Positions 1 to 8,319 of a stretch of DNA of 53,781 nucleotides are shown here, piece by piece; the stretch's first letter is position 1; every line of letters starts with the position of its first letter. Location: contig JAFZIO010000075.1 of the NCBI GenBank assembly GCA_017554335.1, forward strand, positions 1-53,781, read 5' to 3'. The DNA comes from Bacteroidales bacterium. GTDB taxonomy: Bacteria > Bacteroidota > Bacteroidia > Bacteroidales > UBA932. The position numbers were made by a program, and so were the translations under genes. The notes below the pieces were generated by a model. The model had not been told where the DNA came from and ran no database searches. It was given only the letters and a program-made list of their open reading frames with translations.

Positions 1-2403
1 GACAAAGACGGGGTGCTTCTGGGCGCCCGTATCTCCGCCGACGGGCAGTGGCACTTCCCTCCTGCCGACGCCGTTCCGGAGAAGTTCGCGAAGTGCATAG
101 TCACTTATGAAGACAAGCGTTTCTGGTGGCATCCGGGGGTAGATTTCCTGTCCATAGGGCGTGCCGTCCGGCAGAACATTTCCCGCAACGAGGTGGTAAG
201 CGGCGCCAGCACCATCACCATGCAGGTGATACGCCTGAGCCGGCCGGACGCGCCACGCAGCGTGCCCGAGAAGCTGCTTGAGGCGGTGATGGCGACGCGG
301 CTGGAGATGCGCTGCCGCAAGAAGGAGATACTGCTGCTGTATGCTTCCAATGCCCCGTTCGGAGGCAATGTGGTGGGAATCGAGGCTGCCGCCTGGCGCT
401 ATTTCGGAAGGCCGGCGGATGAGCTTTCGTGGGCGGAAAGCGCCATGCTGGCGGTGCTGCCCAACTCCCCCGCCCTGATACACCCGGGCCGCAACCGGCA
501 GCGTCTGCTGGAGAAGCGTAACTTCCTGCTGGACAAGTTGTGCGCCAACGGGACGATAGACGAAACGGAGTGCGAGCTGGCGAAGGACGAGCCGCTGCCG
601 GAGAGGCCGCTGCCCATGCCGGACAAGGCCTACCACCTGCTGGAGCGCCTGCGGGCTGAGGGAGGCGACAAGACGTACGTCTGCTCCGTGGATGCCGCCC
701 TGCAGGACAGGGTGAACGCCATCGCCCGTTCCTGGTTCCCCGTGTACCACAGCAACATGGTGGACAATATGGGCATCCTGGTGCGCAGCGTGAAAACCGG
801 CGAGGTGCTGGCATATTACGGCAACAACATGGGGCTTGCTGGCGGCCTGAGGGGCGCTTCGGTGGACATGATTCCGGCGGCACGTTCCAGCGGCAGTACG
901 CTTAAGCCGCTGCTTTACGCGGCGATGCTGCAGGACGGTTCCATACTCCCCGGCACGCTCATCAAGGATACGCCGTACAATTATAACAACTTTGCTCCGC
1001 ACAACTTCAACCGGACGTTCGACGGCGCCGTGCCGGCTTCGGAGGTAATTTCCCGGTCGCTGAATGTGCCGTCGGTGCGCATGCTGGAGCAGTACGGTGC
1101 GCCGCGGTTCCTGGAGCTGCTGCAGCAGATGGGGTTCCATACCATCACGCGCGATGCGGACCATTACGGCTTGTCGCTTATCCTCGGCGGTGCGGAAATC
1201 ACCCTGGAGGACCTAGTCGGCGCTTATTGCGACATGGCCCGCGAACTGACAGCGGACCCAGAGTCTGAAACGGCTGATGTTGCAGGTGACGAGGCTCCGG
1301 TCTGGTACGCCCCTTCGGGGCTATCCCTCCCATCTTCGATGGGCCCCTCCCGTTCACGTGGTCACGGGCGACCACGCCGTCCGGAGCCTCATCACCAGAC
1401 AACATCTGAACGCCGTTCATCCTCCGGTTTTACGGAGCGAAGCGACGAGGGGGGTGTCGGGGGGAACGCCCCCCGTCCCCTGGGGGTGCAGGGGGATAAT
1501 CTGTCAAACGCGAGAACGTCGCCATCGCTGCTCTCCAGAGCGGCGACATGGCTGACGTTCGAAGCGTTGGCGAAGGCCAACAGGCCCGAGGAGGAGGCAT
1601 CGTGGATGGGGCTGAGTTCCGGGCGGAAGGTAGCGTGGAAGACAGGGACGAGCTGGGGCAACCGTGACGCCTGGAGCGTCGGCGTAACGCCTGACTACGT
1701 GGTCGGCGTATGGGTAGGCAACAGCGACGGCGAGGGCCGCGCCCAGATGACCGGAGTCGGATATGCGGCGCCGGTGATGTTCGACGTATTCGCCGCCCTG
1801 CCTCCGACCCGCTGGTTCCGCATGCCTATGGAAGAAATGGTTCCGCTGGTGGTTTGCCGGCAGAGCGGCCTCCCCGCCTCACGAATCTGCCCCGACCGCG
1901 ACACCGTGTGGGTCCCCGATATCGAGAGGCGACCGGACGAATGCCGCTACCATCGCGTCGTACACCTTGACGCCAGCGGCAGCATGCAGGTCAACAGCAG
2001 CTGCTACCCCGTGGAGAAGATGGTGGAGAAGGTCTGGTTCGTGCTTCCGCCGGCCATGGAGTGGTACTACATGAAGAACCATCTGGACTACAGGCCGCTG
2101 CCGCCAAAGCACCCCGACTTCGACTCAGCTTCGGAGAACGGCAACCCCATCGAGATTATCTATCCCCAGCAGGGCATCACAGTCGTTACGACGATAGGTC
2201 TTGACGGACGCGAGCAGGGGGTTGTGGTGCGGGCCGCCCACAGGGACCCGTCGGCCCTGCTCTACTGGCATCTGGACGACGAATATCTCGGCACCACCCG
2301 GGGCGAGCATGACCTGCTGGTGCATCCGGAGCCGGGCAAGCACGTGCTGGTGGCTATGGATGCGAACGGCTCCTCAAGGGCCGTGCAATTTATTGTAAAA
2401 TAA
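1..2403 (+). CDS. pbpC: Penicillin-binding protein 1C (5' end outside window)
   Basis: Bifunctional class A PBP that polymerises glycan strands and cross-links peptides at the outer face of the inner membrane. The frame is open from base 1, so the membrane anchor and true start lie upstream. The glycosyltransferase (GT51) module comes first, with its catalytic Glu in YEDKRFWWHPGVD (about nt 106-144). The transpeptidase follows with SxxK (STLK, 895-906), SLN (1057-1065) and KTGTS (1639-1653), then a PBP1C-type C-terminal domain (about 2110-2400). Between the SLN and KTGTS boxes, nt 1270-1510 encode Arg/Ser/Pro-rich sequence unlike any PBP. This is a palindromic repeat that inserted in frame into a loop that normally varies in length. 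The reading frame is intact, so the enzyme is probably functional. Confidence 0.92.
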   Translation, partial: DKDGVLLGARISADGQWHFPPADAVPEKFAKCIVTYEDKRFWWHPGVDFLSIGRAVRQNISRNEVVSGASTITMQVIRLSRPDAPRSVPEKLLEAVMATRLEMRCRKKEILLLYASNAPFGGNVVGIEAAAWRYFGRPADELSWAESAMLAVLPNSPALIHPGRNRQRLLEKRNFLLDKLCANGTIDETECELAKDEPLPERPLPMPDKAYHLLERLRAEGGDKTYVCSVDAALQDRVNAIARSWFPVYHSNMVDNMGILVRSVKTGEVLAYYGNNMGLAGGLRGASVDMIPAARSSGSTLKPLLYAAMLQDGSILPGTLIKDTPYNYNNFAPHNFNRTFDGAVPASEVISRSLNVPSVRMLEQYGAPRFLELLQQMGFHTITRDADHYGLSLILGGAEITLEDLVGAYCDMARELTADPESETADVAGDEAPVWYAPSGLSLPSSMGPSRSRGHGRPRRPEPHHQTTSERRSSSGFTERSDEGGVGGNAPRPLGVQGDNLSNARTSPSLLSRAATWLTFEALAKANRPEEEASWMGLSSGRKVAWKTGTSWGNRDAWSVGVTPDYVVGVWVGNSDGEGRAQMTGVGYAAPVMFDVFAALPPTRWFRMPMEEMVPLVVCRQSGLPASRICPDRDTVWVPDIERRPDECRYHRVVHLDASGSMQVNSSCYPVEKMVEKVWFVLPPAMEWYYMKNHLDYRPLPPKHPDFDSASENGNPIEIIYPQQGITVVTTIGLDGREQGVVVRAAHRDPSALLYWHLDDEYLGTTRGEHDLLVHPEPGKHVLVAMDANGSSRAVQFIVK
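1269..1417. repeat. Palindromic element A (inside pbpC)
   Basis: Imperfect inverted arms at 1276-1300 and 1381-1406 (GATGTTG, GGTGA and GAGGCTCCGG blocks pair; the pairing resumes at 1269-1274 with 1412-1417) enclose a core at 1322-1376. The core has two hairpins: CCCATC-TTC-GATGGG (1329-1343) and CGTGGTC-ACGGGC-GACCACG (1357-1376), joined by CCCCTCCCGTTCA. A further small hairpin, GCCCC-TTCG-GGGC, lies at 1309-1321. The core matches element B at 33198-33253, but the arms do not. Because the arms are inverted copies, the peptide GDEAP is encoded on the plus strand by the left arm and on the minus strand by the right arm. Confidence 0.8.
1458..1475. repeat. Perfect GC hairpin in pbpC insert
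   Basis: CGGGGGG-AACG-CCCCCCG is a perfect 7-bp stem with a 4-base loop. It lies just right of element A, inside the same non-PBP stretch, and is followed by more C/G runs (1477-1496) including GCAGGGGGA, a word also present beside elements B and C. It is probably part of the same inserted DNA. Confidence 0.6.
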
Positions 2404-2404
2404 T

Positions 2405-2412
2405 TATATTTG
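2405..2412 (+). promoter_or_regulatory. -7 box TATATTTG for the deaminase gene
   Basis: Matches the Bacteroidota -7 consensus TAnnTTTG exactly. The box ends only 4 bases before the ATG at 2417, so transcription would start at or next to the start codon and the mRNA would be essentially leaderless. I see no clear -33 box. Confidence 0.55.
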
Positions 2413-2416
2413 CAAT

Positions 2417-2875
2417 ATGAACAAATACATGGAACTCGCCATCCGCGAAGCGCGTGAGGGCATAGAAAACGGCCACGGAGGCCCCTTCGGCACCATTATC
2501 GTCAAGGACGGAGAGATTGTAGGCCGTGGCCACAACTGCGTGCTGCGCGACAACGACGCCACCTGCCACGGCGAGGTGGCCGCCATACGCGACGCCGGCA
2601 AGCGCCTGGGCACCTTCGATCTGAGCGGATGCGAACTATACACTACCGGCGAGCCCTGCCATATGTGCCTCTGCGCTTGTATGTGGGCAAATATCAGCAA
2701 GATTTATTACGGTTGCAACATCGAGGACAACGGCCTCATCGGCTTCCGCGACGACAAGTTCGACCGCATTTTCGGCGGCCGTGACAAACTGGAAGGCTAC
2801 ATGACGGAAGTTGACCGTGAGGCCTGCCAGCAGCTATTCAAGGATTATCTGGCGCTGAATCCCCAGAAGTACTAG
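2417..2875 (+). CDS. Nucleoside/guanine deaminase-like protein
   Basis: Cytosolic zinc deaminase of the cytidine/deoxycytidylate deaminase fold, closest in pattern to guanine deaminase (GuaD), which converts guanine to xanthine in purine salvage. At 152 aa it is the usual length. Zinc ligands and catalytic Glu are visible: H51-x-E53 and the PCxxC box with C81 and C84. The HxE box reads HGE rather than the common HAE, a mild substitution. The ATG at 2417 sits directly after a promoter box. The stop codon is shared with the convergent U32 gene: both stops lie in the palindrome CTAG at 2872-2875. A tRNA adenosine deaminase (TadA) is less likely because the GGPFG N-terminal pattern is GuaD-like. 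Confidence 0.8.
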   Translation: MNKYMELAIREAREGIENGHGGPFGTIIVKDGEIVGRGHNCVLRDNDATCHGEVAAIRDAGKRLGTFDLSGCELYTTGEPCHMCLCACMWANISKIYYGCNIEDNGLIGFRDDKFDRIFGGRDKLEGYMTEVDREACQQLFKDYLALNPQKY

Positions 2876-4131
2876 ACCTCCGATTCCACCCAAAGGAATA
2901 CTTTGTCGCCGCGGCGCACGTGCTCTGTGCCGGGGGCGACGGGGATGGCGACGGAGCAGCGTTCGCCTTTCTCCGCCCTTTGGCAGGGTGTAAGGTTTAC
3001 CCTCATATCGCTGACGGTGAGTTGGGTAACTCCGCTGGTGGCTCCGATAATCATTATCTCGTCTCCAACGCACAGGGGCGTAGCCTCTACTGTGATTTCT
3101 GCAACGTTGATCTTGTCGAACCAGTTGCTCACCCTGCCGCAGTAAACCTTGCGCCTGGTGGCATGGGAGCCGTAAATCTCGCTCCACTGGCCGAGATATG
3201 CACCCTGGTAATATCCGTCCCAGAAGCCTCGGTTGAACACCTCGGCAAGGGATTCTTTAAGGGATGCGGCCATTTCCGGAGTATAGCTGCCGTCGCAGAT
3301 GGCGTCGGCGGCCTTGCGGTAGCATTCAGTAGTGCGTTTGACATACTCCGCACTGCGGGCACGCCCTTCAATCTTGAACACCCTTACTCCGCTGTCCACT
3401 ATCCGTTGCATGAACTCAATGGTACAGAGGTCCTTGGGTGACATGATATACTTATTGTCGATATCCAGCGTGTAGCCCGTCTCCAGGTCTTTCACCTCGT
3501 ATCCCCTGCGGCATATCTGCATGCAGGCGCCACGGTTGGCCGATGCCCCGTAGGCATGCAGGCTGAGGTAGCATTTGCCGCTTACCGCCATGCACAGAGC
3601 CCCGTGGGCGAACATTTCTATCCTCACCGGCTTTCCGGAAGGGCCGCAAATGCCTTCGCGTTCCACGGCTTCGTATATGTCTTTGACCTGATCCAGGTTG
3701 AGTTCGCGCGCAAGCACAACCACGTCTGCCCAGCGGGAGTAAAACCGCAGGGCCTCGACATTGGAAATATTGAGCTGGGTGGATATATGCACCTCGATGC
3801 CTATGCTCCGGGCGTACTCGATTGCCGCAATATCGGATGCTATTACGGCATCCACTCCGGCTGAGTGTGCGGCATCCAGGGCCTCGCGCATGGGTTGCAG
3901 GTCCTCGGGATACAGAACTATATTCAGCGTCAGGTATGCGCGGACGCCTGCCTCATGACAGATGCGCACCACCTCTGCGAGGTCTTCAGGGGCGAAGTTG
4001 TTGGCACTGTGGGAGCGCATGTTAAGGCGGCCCACCCCGAAATATACGGAGTCAGCCCCACCCTGTATGGCTGCTTGCAGGCACTCAAAATTGCCTGCGG
4101 GGGACATTATCTCGAGAGATTTATAATCCAT
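2872..4131 (-). CDS. Peptidase U32 family protein (TrhP/RlhA-like RNA hydroxylase)
   Basis: About 419 aa from the ATG at 4131. The upstream 26 codons have no family similarity and overlap the previous gene, so I use the internal Met that starts MDYKSLEIMSPAGN. U32 proteins once called collagenases are now known in several bacteria to be tRNA (TrhP) or 23S rRNA (RlhA) hydroxylation factors. The N-terminal barrel has the typical MSPAGNFECLQAA opening, and the cysteine cluster C180, C187, C203 and C207 fits the family's iron-sulfur site. KIEGRARSAEYV is also a family hallmark. The start overlaps the S41 protease stop by 11 bases, so the two are translationally coupled. Which RNA is modified cannot be told from sequence. 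Confidence 0.8.
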   Translation of the reverse strand: MDYKSLEIMSPAGNFECLQAAIQGGADSVYFGVGRLNMRSHSANNFAPEDLAEVVRICHEAGVRAYLTLNIVLYPEDLQPMREALDAAHSAGVDAVIASDIAAIEYARSIGIEVHISTQLNISNVEALRFYSRWADVVVLARELNLDQVKDIYEAVEREGICGPSGKPVRIEMFAHGALCMAVSGKCYLSLHAYGASANRGACMQICRRGYEVKDLETGYTLDIDNKYIMSPKDLCTIEFMQRIVDSGVRVFKIEGRARSAEYVKRTTECYRKAADAICDGSYTPEMAASLKESLAEVFNRGFWDGYYQGAYLGQWSEIYGSHATRRKVYCGRVSNWFDKINVAEITVEATPLCVGDEIMIIGATSGVTQLTVSDMRVNLTPCQRAEKGERCSVAIPVAPGTEHVRRGDKVFLWVESEV

Positions 4132-5752
4132 CTTCAAATCTGAAATCCTTGGCCTTGCGAAGGGCTTCGCGAAGCTGTTCGTCGTAGCGCACGCGGAGCT
4201 TGATGCCATCCGGCTGGAAGTAGTAACGAACCACTATTTCCTCTTCTATGAAAGGAATAATCTCGTCTTTCTTAAGCCTCAGGAAGTCTTCCTTTTCCAT
4301 CTCCAGGGCCTTCCCGAGGGCGTCCAGCTCGTCTTTCATCGCCTCCTCGAGGCCGTCCCGCTGAAGCTCCTTGCGTACGAAGTCGAAGTAGGTGCGGGCG
4401 CTGGAACGGTAGTCGAAGGTCTTGCCCTTGGCGAACTCGATAAAGTCCTCATAATCAGCGTCGCTAAGGTGGAACTCTTCGGTCGGTGCTATGCTTTCGT
4501 GTGCCTTGACGTACTCCAGGACGTATTGCTCCACCACTCCGTTGACCACAAGCGAATAGGTAAGGCGGCTGTACTCGCGCGCCTTCACCTCGATGTCCGG
4601 AGTGATGCCGCCGCCGTCACGAACGGTACGGCCCATCGCGGTCTTGAACTCATGGGTCAGGGAATCGGGGATGTGCCCCACGGAGCCGTCTTCGTTGCGG
4701 TGCGAGTAATCGATGGCCTGCACGCAGCGGCCGCTGGGGGTGTAATACTTGGCAGTCGTGAGCTTCAGCTGGCCGCCGTAGGGCAGCGGACGTATGCTCT
4801 GCACCAGTCCTTTGCCGAAGGTACGGGTGCCGGCAATAACGGCGCGGTCCATGTCCTGCAACGCCCCGGATACGATTTCGGAAGCGGAAGCGGAGCCGGA
4901 ATCGACCAGCACCACCAGCGGTATCTTGGTGTCCAACGGCGCCTTGACGGTGCTGCTGGAGTAGCCGGAGCCTTCAGCACGTCCCTTGGCCGATACGACC
5001 AGGGAGCCTTTGGGTACGAAGATGGAAACTATTTCCGTGGCCTCCGACATCAGTCCGCCGCCGTTGCCGCGGAGGTCGAGAACCAGCGTGTCCAGCTGGC
5101 CCTGGGAGCGGAGATCCTTGATGGCTGCGCGCATCTGCTCGCCCACGCCCTCGGTGAAGCCGGTCTGGCAGATGTAGCCGGTGTGAGGAGCCACGTAGCC
5201 GTAATACTCGATGTCCGGCAGATGTATGGTCTGGCGGGTTATCTTGATGTTCTTGATTTCGCCGGTGTGGACTTTCTTCACCTTGAAGAGCACCTTGGTG
5301 CCGGGGGTGCCGCGCATTTTCTCGCTGCACTCGGCGCTGGTCAGACCGGCTACGCTCTGTCCGTCTATGGTAAGTATCTCGTCTCCGCAACGCAGGCCAT
5401 TCTGCCATGCCGGGGAGTCCTTGTACGGCTCGTTGATGATTACATTCCCCTGGATATCAGGCTTGTAGATAACTGCGCCTATGCCTCCGTAGGATTTGTT
5501 GATCATCATCTTGAGGTCGTCGTTCTCCTCTTCCGGAACGTAAATGGTATATGGGTCGAGGTTGGAGAGCATGGCGTCAACGCCGGCCCTTTCTATACGG
5601 TCTACAGGCAGGGAATCCACATAGGAGCGGTTAAGCTCTTTGAGAATGGAGCTCTGTATTTCGGTCCATTTGCCCAGCTTGAAACTCTTGGACTGTGCGG
5701 ATGCGGCCACGCATAACACGCACAGGGCCACGGAAATCAGTATCTTCTTCAT
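4121..5752 (-). CDS. S41 C-terminal processing protease
   Basis: Periplasmic tail-specific serine protease of the CtpA/Prc family, 543 aa. The start is taken at MKKILISVALC (5752), which gives a clean Sec signal peptide ending near residue 20; an upstream in-frame Met only adds charged residues. A PDZ domain lies at about 85-170. The protease core has the LDLRGNGGG motif (226-233), the nucleophile region SASASE (287-292) and the general-base Lys in GTRTFGKG (K314). It is the fourth gene of the polyprenyl synthase - rsgA - rdgB - ctp - U32 run, starting 5 bases after rdgB. The substrates are unknown. Confidence 0.88.
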   Translation of the reverse strand: MKKILISVALCVLCVAASAQSKSFKLGKWTEIQSSILKELNRSYVDSLPVDRIERAGVDAMLSNLDPYTIYVPEEENDDLKMMINKSYGGIGAVIYKPDIQGNVIINEPYKDSPAWQNGLRCGDEILTIDGQSVAGLTSAECSEKMRGTPGTKVLFKVKKVHTGEIKNIKITRQTIHLPDIEYYGYVAPHTGYICQTGFTEGVGEQMRAAIKDLRSQGQLDTLVLDLRGNGGGLMSEATEIVSIFVPKGSLVVSAKGRAEGSGYSSSTVKAPLDTKIPLVVLVDSGSASASEIVSGALQDMDRAVIAGTRTFGKGLVQSIRPLPYGGQLKLTTAKYYTPSGRCVQAIDYSHRNEDGSVGHIPDSLTHEFKTAMGRTVRDGGGITPDIEVKAREYSRLTYSLVVNGVVEQYVLEYVKAHESIAPTEEFHLSDADYEDFIEFAKGKTFDYRSSARTYFDFVRKELQRDGLEEAMKDELDALGKALEMEKEDFLRLKKDEIIPFIEEEIVVRYYFQPDGIKLRVRYDEQLREALRKAKDFRFEDGL

Positions 5753-5757
5753 ACAAG

Positions 5758-6387
5758 TCATTTTTCGTATCCGTTCTCTTGCAACCACAGTGCCATGGCG
5801 CGAAGGGCCTTTCCTCTGTGGGAGATCGCGTTTTTGGTCTCTTCCGGCAGTTCCGCCACACTGCGGTCGGGGTAATCGTCGGCTATGAAAACCGGATCGT
5901 ACCCGAAGCCTCCGGAGCCGCTGCGTTCCATCGCGATGCGGCCCTCCAGCGTGCCCTCGAAGAAGAGACGGCGGTCTCCGAGCAGGAGGGTGACGACGCT
6001 GCGGAAGCGGGCGGTGCGGGGAGCGTCCGGATGTTTGGCCAGCTCACGCAGGAGCGTGTCGATATTGGCGGAGAAATCATGGTCCGGGGGCAGCGGGAGG
6101 CCGTCACGGCGCGCCACATCCTGGGCAAAGCGGGCAGCGTGGGCTCCCGGCGCGCCGCCAAGGGCATCCACCTCCAGCCCGGTGTCGTCCGCGAAGCAGT
6201 CCATGCCGCAGAGGGCCCTAAGGGCCTCCGCCTTCTGTATGGAGTTCTCCTTCAGGGTCATGGCCGTTTCCGGCAGCTCCTCCGTTATTTCGAGGTCTGC
6301 AGGCGTCAGCAACTGGTAGCCGGGGCCGAGTATTTCGGCCGCCTCGCGCAGCTTGCCGCGGTTTCCGGTAGCGAATACTATTTTCAT
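5758..6387 (-). CDS. rdgB: Non-canonical purine NTP pyrophosphatase (RdgB/HAM1)
   Basis: House-cleaning enzyme that hydrolyses dITP, ITP and XTP to monophosphates, keeping deaminated purines out of nucleic acids. About 209 aa, the normal length. It begins KIVFATGNRGKLREA (substrate loop) and has FADDTGLEVDALGG and the C-terminal SHRGKALRAM motif of the family. I use the ATG at 6387 rather than the TTG one codon earlier. The ATG overlaps the rsgA stop as TGATG, a one-base overlap that implies translational coupling. Confidence 0.93.
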   Translation of the reverse strand: MKIVFATGNRGKLREAAEILGPGYQLLTPADLEITEELPETAMTLKENSIQKAEALRALCGMDCFADDTGLEVDALGGAPGAHAARFAQDVARRDGLPLPPDHDFSANIDTLLRELAKHPDAPRTARFRSVVTLLLGDRRLFFEGTLEGRIAMERSGSGGFGYDPVFIADDYPDRSVAELPEETKNAISHRGKALRAMALWLQENGYEK

Positions 6388-7322
6388 CAACGGAACTTTT
6401 TGTCTTCCTCGAGCATGCCGAGGTAGGAATTATAGCGTTCGGGACTAATGAGTCCGTCTTCGAGTGCCTGCTTTACGGCGCACCCCGGCTCATGGGTATG
6501 CGTGCAGGGGACGAAGCGGCAGTTGTCCGCAACCCTCAGCATCTCCGGGAAGTATTTGGATATCTCCTCCTTCTCCAGGTCTACAAGACCAAAACCGCGC
6601 AGGCCGGGGGTATCCACTATGAATCCTCCGCTCGCCAGAGGATACATCTCGTATAGCGAAGTGGTGTGCATACCCTGAAGGTGGGCTATGCTTATGCGTC
6701 CTATCTTCGGGTCCAGGGAAGGATCCAGCGCCTTTATAACCGAAGATTTCCCGACGCCGGATTCCCCGCTTACAAGGCTGGTGCGGCCACTGCAAAGCGA
6801 GCGCAGTTCGTCTATGCCCTCTCCCGTAAGCGCCGAACACTCAAGGACCTTGTATCCGGCTCCGCGGTATATGCCGCAGAATTCCTCCACTTGCTCCGGA
6901 GCGAGCTTACGGTAGAGGTCGAGTTTGTTCAGGACTATCACAGCCGGCACTCCGTAAACTTCGCAGGTTACCAGCAGGCGGTCCAGGAAAGGCAACTTTA
7001 TCTCCGGGAAATAAAGGGTCACGACCAAAAGTGCCTGGTCCAGATTGGCTGCAATGATGTGGGACTGCCTGGACAGGTTGGTGCTGCGGCGTATGACGTA
7101 ATTGCTGCGGGGCAATACTTCTTTAATTACTGCAGGATGAAGGGCATCGGCTGCGTCGCCGTCCAGCTCGTAACGTACCCTGTCGCCTACCGCCACAGGA
7201 TTTGTAGCACCGGAACGTTCAAGACGCACCTTGCCGCGCAGGACAGCGGGAAAGGGCTTCCAGTCGGGCAACTCGCTCAGAAGAAAATGGCTTCCGGCAT
7301 TCTTGACGACTGTGGCTTCCAT
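6387..7322 (-). CDS. rsgA: Ribosome small-subunit GTPase RsgA
   Basis: Circularly permuted GTPase that checks the maturing 30S subunit. 311 aa with an N-terminal OB-fold (about 1-70), then the permuted GTPase: NKLD (G4), GESGVGKSS (G1 P-loop) and DTPGLRGFG (G3). A C-terminal zinc-finger region reads CRFVPCTHTHEPGC. The start overlaps the polyprenyl synthase stop as TAATG. Confidence 0.94.
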   Translation of the reverse strand: MEATVVKNAGSHFLLSELPDWKPFPAVLRGKVRLERSGATNPVAVGDRVRYELDGDAADALHPAVIKEVLPRSNYVIRRSTNLSRQSHIIAANLDQALLVVTLYFPEIKLPFLDRLLVTCEVYGVPAVIVLNKLDLYRKLAPEQVEEFCGIYRGAGYKVLECSALTGEGIDELRSLCSGRTSLVSGESGVGKSSVIKALDPSLDPKIGRISIAHLQGMHTTSLYEMYPLASGGFIVDTPGLRGFGLVDLEKEEISKYFPEMLRVADNCRFVPCTHTHEPGCAVKQALEDGLISPERYNSYLGMLEEDKKFR

Positions 7323-8293
7323 TATTTTGCCCGTCCTATGAGTTTCTCAGAAAAGTCCCGCAGCGGCGTGATGTCGCAAGGCAGGTCTTTCACTGCATCG
7401 ATTGCCAGGTCTGAATAACGGCGTATCTCAGCACGGGCGTCGGACGGAATGTCAAGTGCGTCGTATATGCGCTTCACCTTGAGTATCTTATCCTTACATT
7501 GCTCCGGTGTAGCCGCTTCCATGTTGAACGCATCCATAAAGACATCCTTGTCCGGGGTTTTCTGCAATGCGCGTATAGTGAGCCAGCTCTTCTTGCCGTT
7601 TATGATGTCGCCTCCTATGGGCTTGCCGAATACTTTCTCGTCCCCGTAGGCATCCAGATAATCGTCAGCCACCTGGAAAGCCATGCCAAGCTGATATCCA
7701 TAGCGGTACAAGGCTTCGCAGGACTTCGGGTCCGCATCCGCCACAAGGGCGCCTATTTCTGCGCTGCAGGCAATAAGCACGGCTGTCTTGAGGCCTATCA
7801 TCTTCTCGTATTCCTGCATCGTCACGTCCGAGCGGAGTTCAAATTCCATATCGTACTGCTGGCCCTCACAAACCTCGGCCGCAGTTCTGGAGAAAAGGGA
7901 CATCACCTCGGAGTGGCACTTGGAGGGTGCTTTTGCAATCCGCGTGTAGGCGTCTATGAGCATTACGTCGCCGCTCAGTATGGCGGTGTCTTCGTTCCAT
8001 TTCTTCCATACCGTGGGCACTCCACGCCTCAGGGGAGAGCGGTCCATAATATCGTCGTGTATCAAGGTGAAGGTGTGGAAGACCTCCAGGGCCGCAGCGC
8101 AGTCATGGATTTCCCGGGGCAGTTCGTCCCGGAAGAGCCCGCAGGCCGTAAGGCACAACGTAGGGCGTATCCGCTTGCCGCCTATGCCAATCATATAGCG
8201 GAGCGGGTCGTACAGCCCGGCAGGTTCGCTTGTAAACTCAATGGAGGCGAAAAGCTTTTCCACCTCGGCGGATATCAGTTTTGCGTCAATCAT
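7322..8293 (-). CDS. Trans-polyprenyl diphosphate synthase
   Basis: Condenses isopentenyl diphosphate onto allylic diphosphates for quinone or other prenyl lipids. 323 aa, all helical, with both Asp-rich motifs: D80-D81-x-x-D84 followed by RRG, and D210-D211-x-x-D214. F75, five residues before the first motif, is the kind of bulky residue that limits chain length in short-chain synthases, so FPP or GGPP is possible, but the chain length cannot be settled. It is the first gene of a five-gene minus-strand operon and starts 4 bases after a TATATTTG promoter box. Confidence 0.88.
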   Translation of the reverse strand: MIDAKLISAEVEKLFASIEFTSEPAGLYDPLRYMIGIGGKRIRPTLCLTACGLFRDELPREIHDCAAALEVFHTFTLIHDDIMDRSPLRRGVPTVWKKWNEDTAILSGDVMLIDAYTRIAKAPSKCHSEVMSLFSRTAAEVCEGQQYDMEFELRSDVTMQEYEKMIGLKTAVLIACSAEIGALVADADPKSCEALYRYGYQLGMAFQVADDYLDAYGDEKVFGKPIGGDIINGKKSWLTIRALQKTPDKDVFMDAFNMEAATPEQCKDKILKVKRIYDALDIPSDARAEIRRYSDLAIDAVKDLPCDITPLRDFSEKLIGRAK

Positions 8294-8297
8294 CCTT

Positions 8298-8305
8298 CAA
8301 ATATA
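8298..8305 (-). promoter_or_regulatory. -7 box TATATTTG for the polyprenyl synthase operon
   Basis: Read on the minus strand. It ends 4 bases before the ATG at 8293, the same spacing as at 2405-2412, which predicts a leaderless transcript. It sits just after the dapF stop, so this operon has its own promoter. Confidence 0.55.
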
Positions 8306-8319
8306 GCAAAAAAATACCG

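Noticed and set aside
1261-1515. Frameshift or gene break in pbpC
   Set aside because: The strange protein stretch suggested damage, but the frame is continuous and the transpeptidase motifs on both sides are intact.
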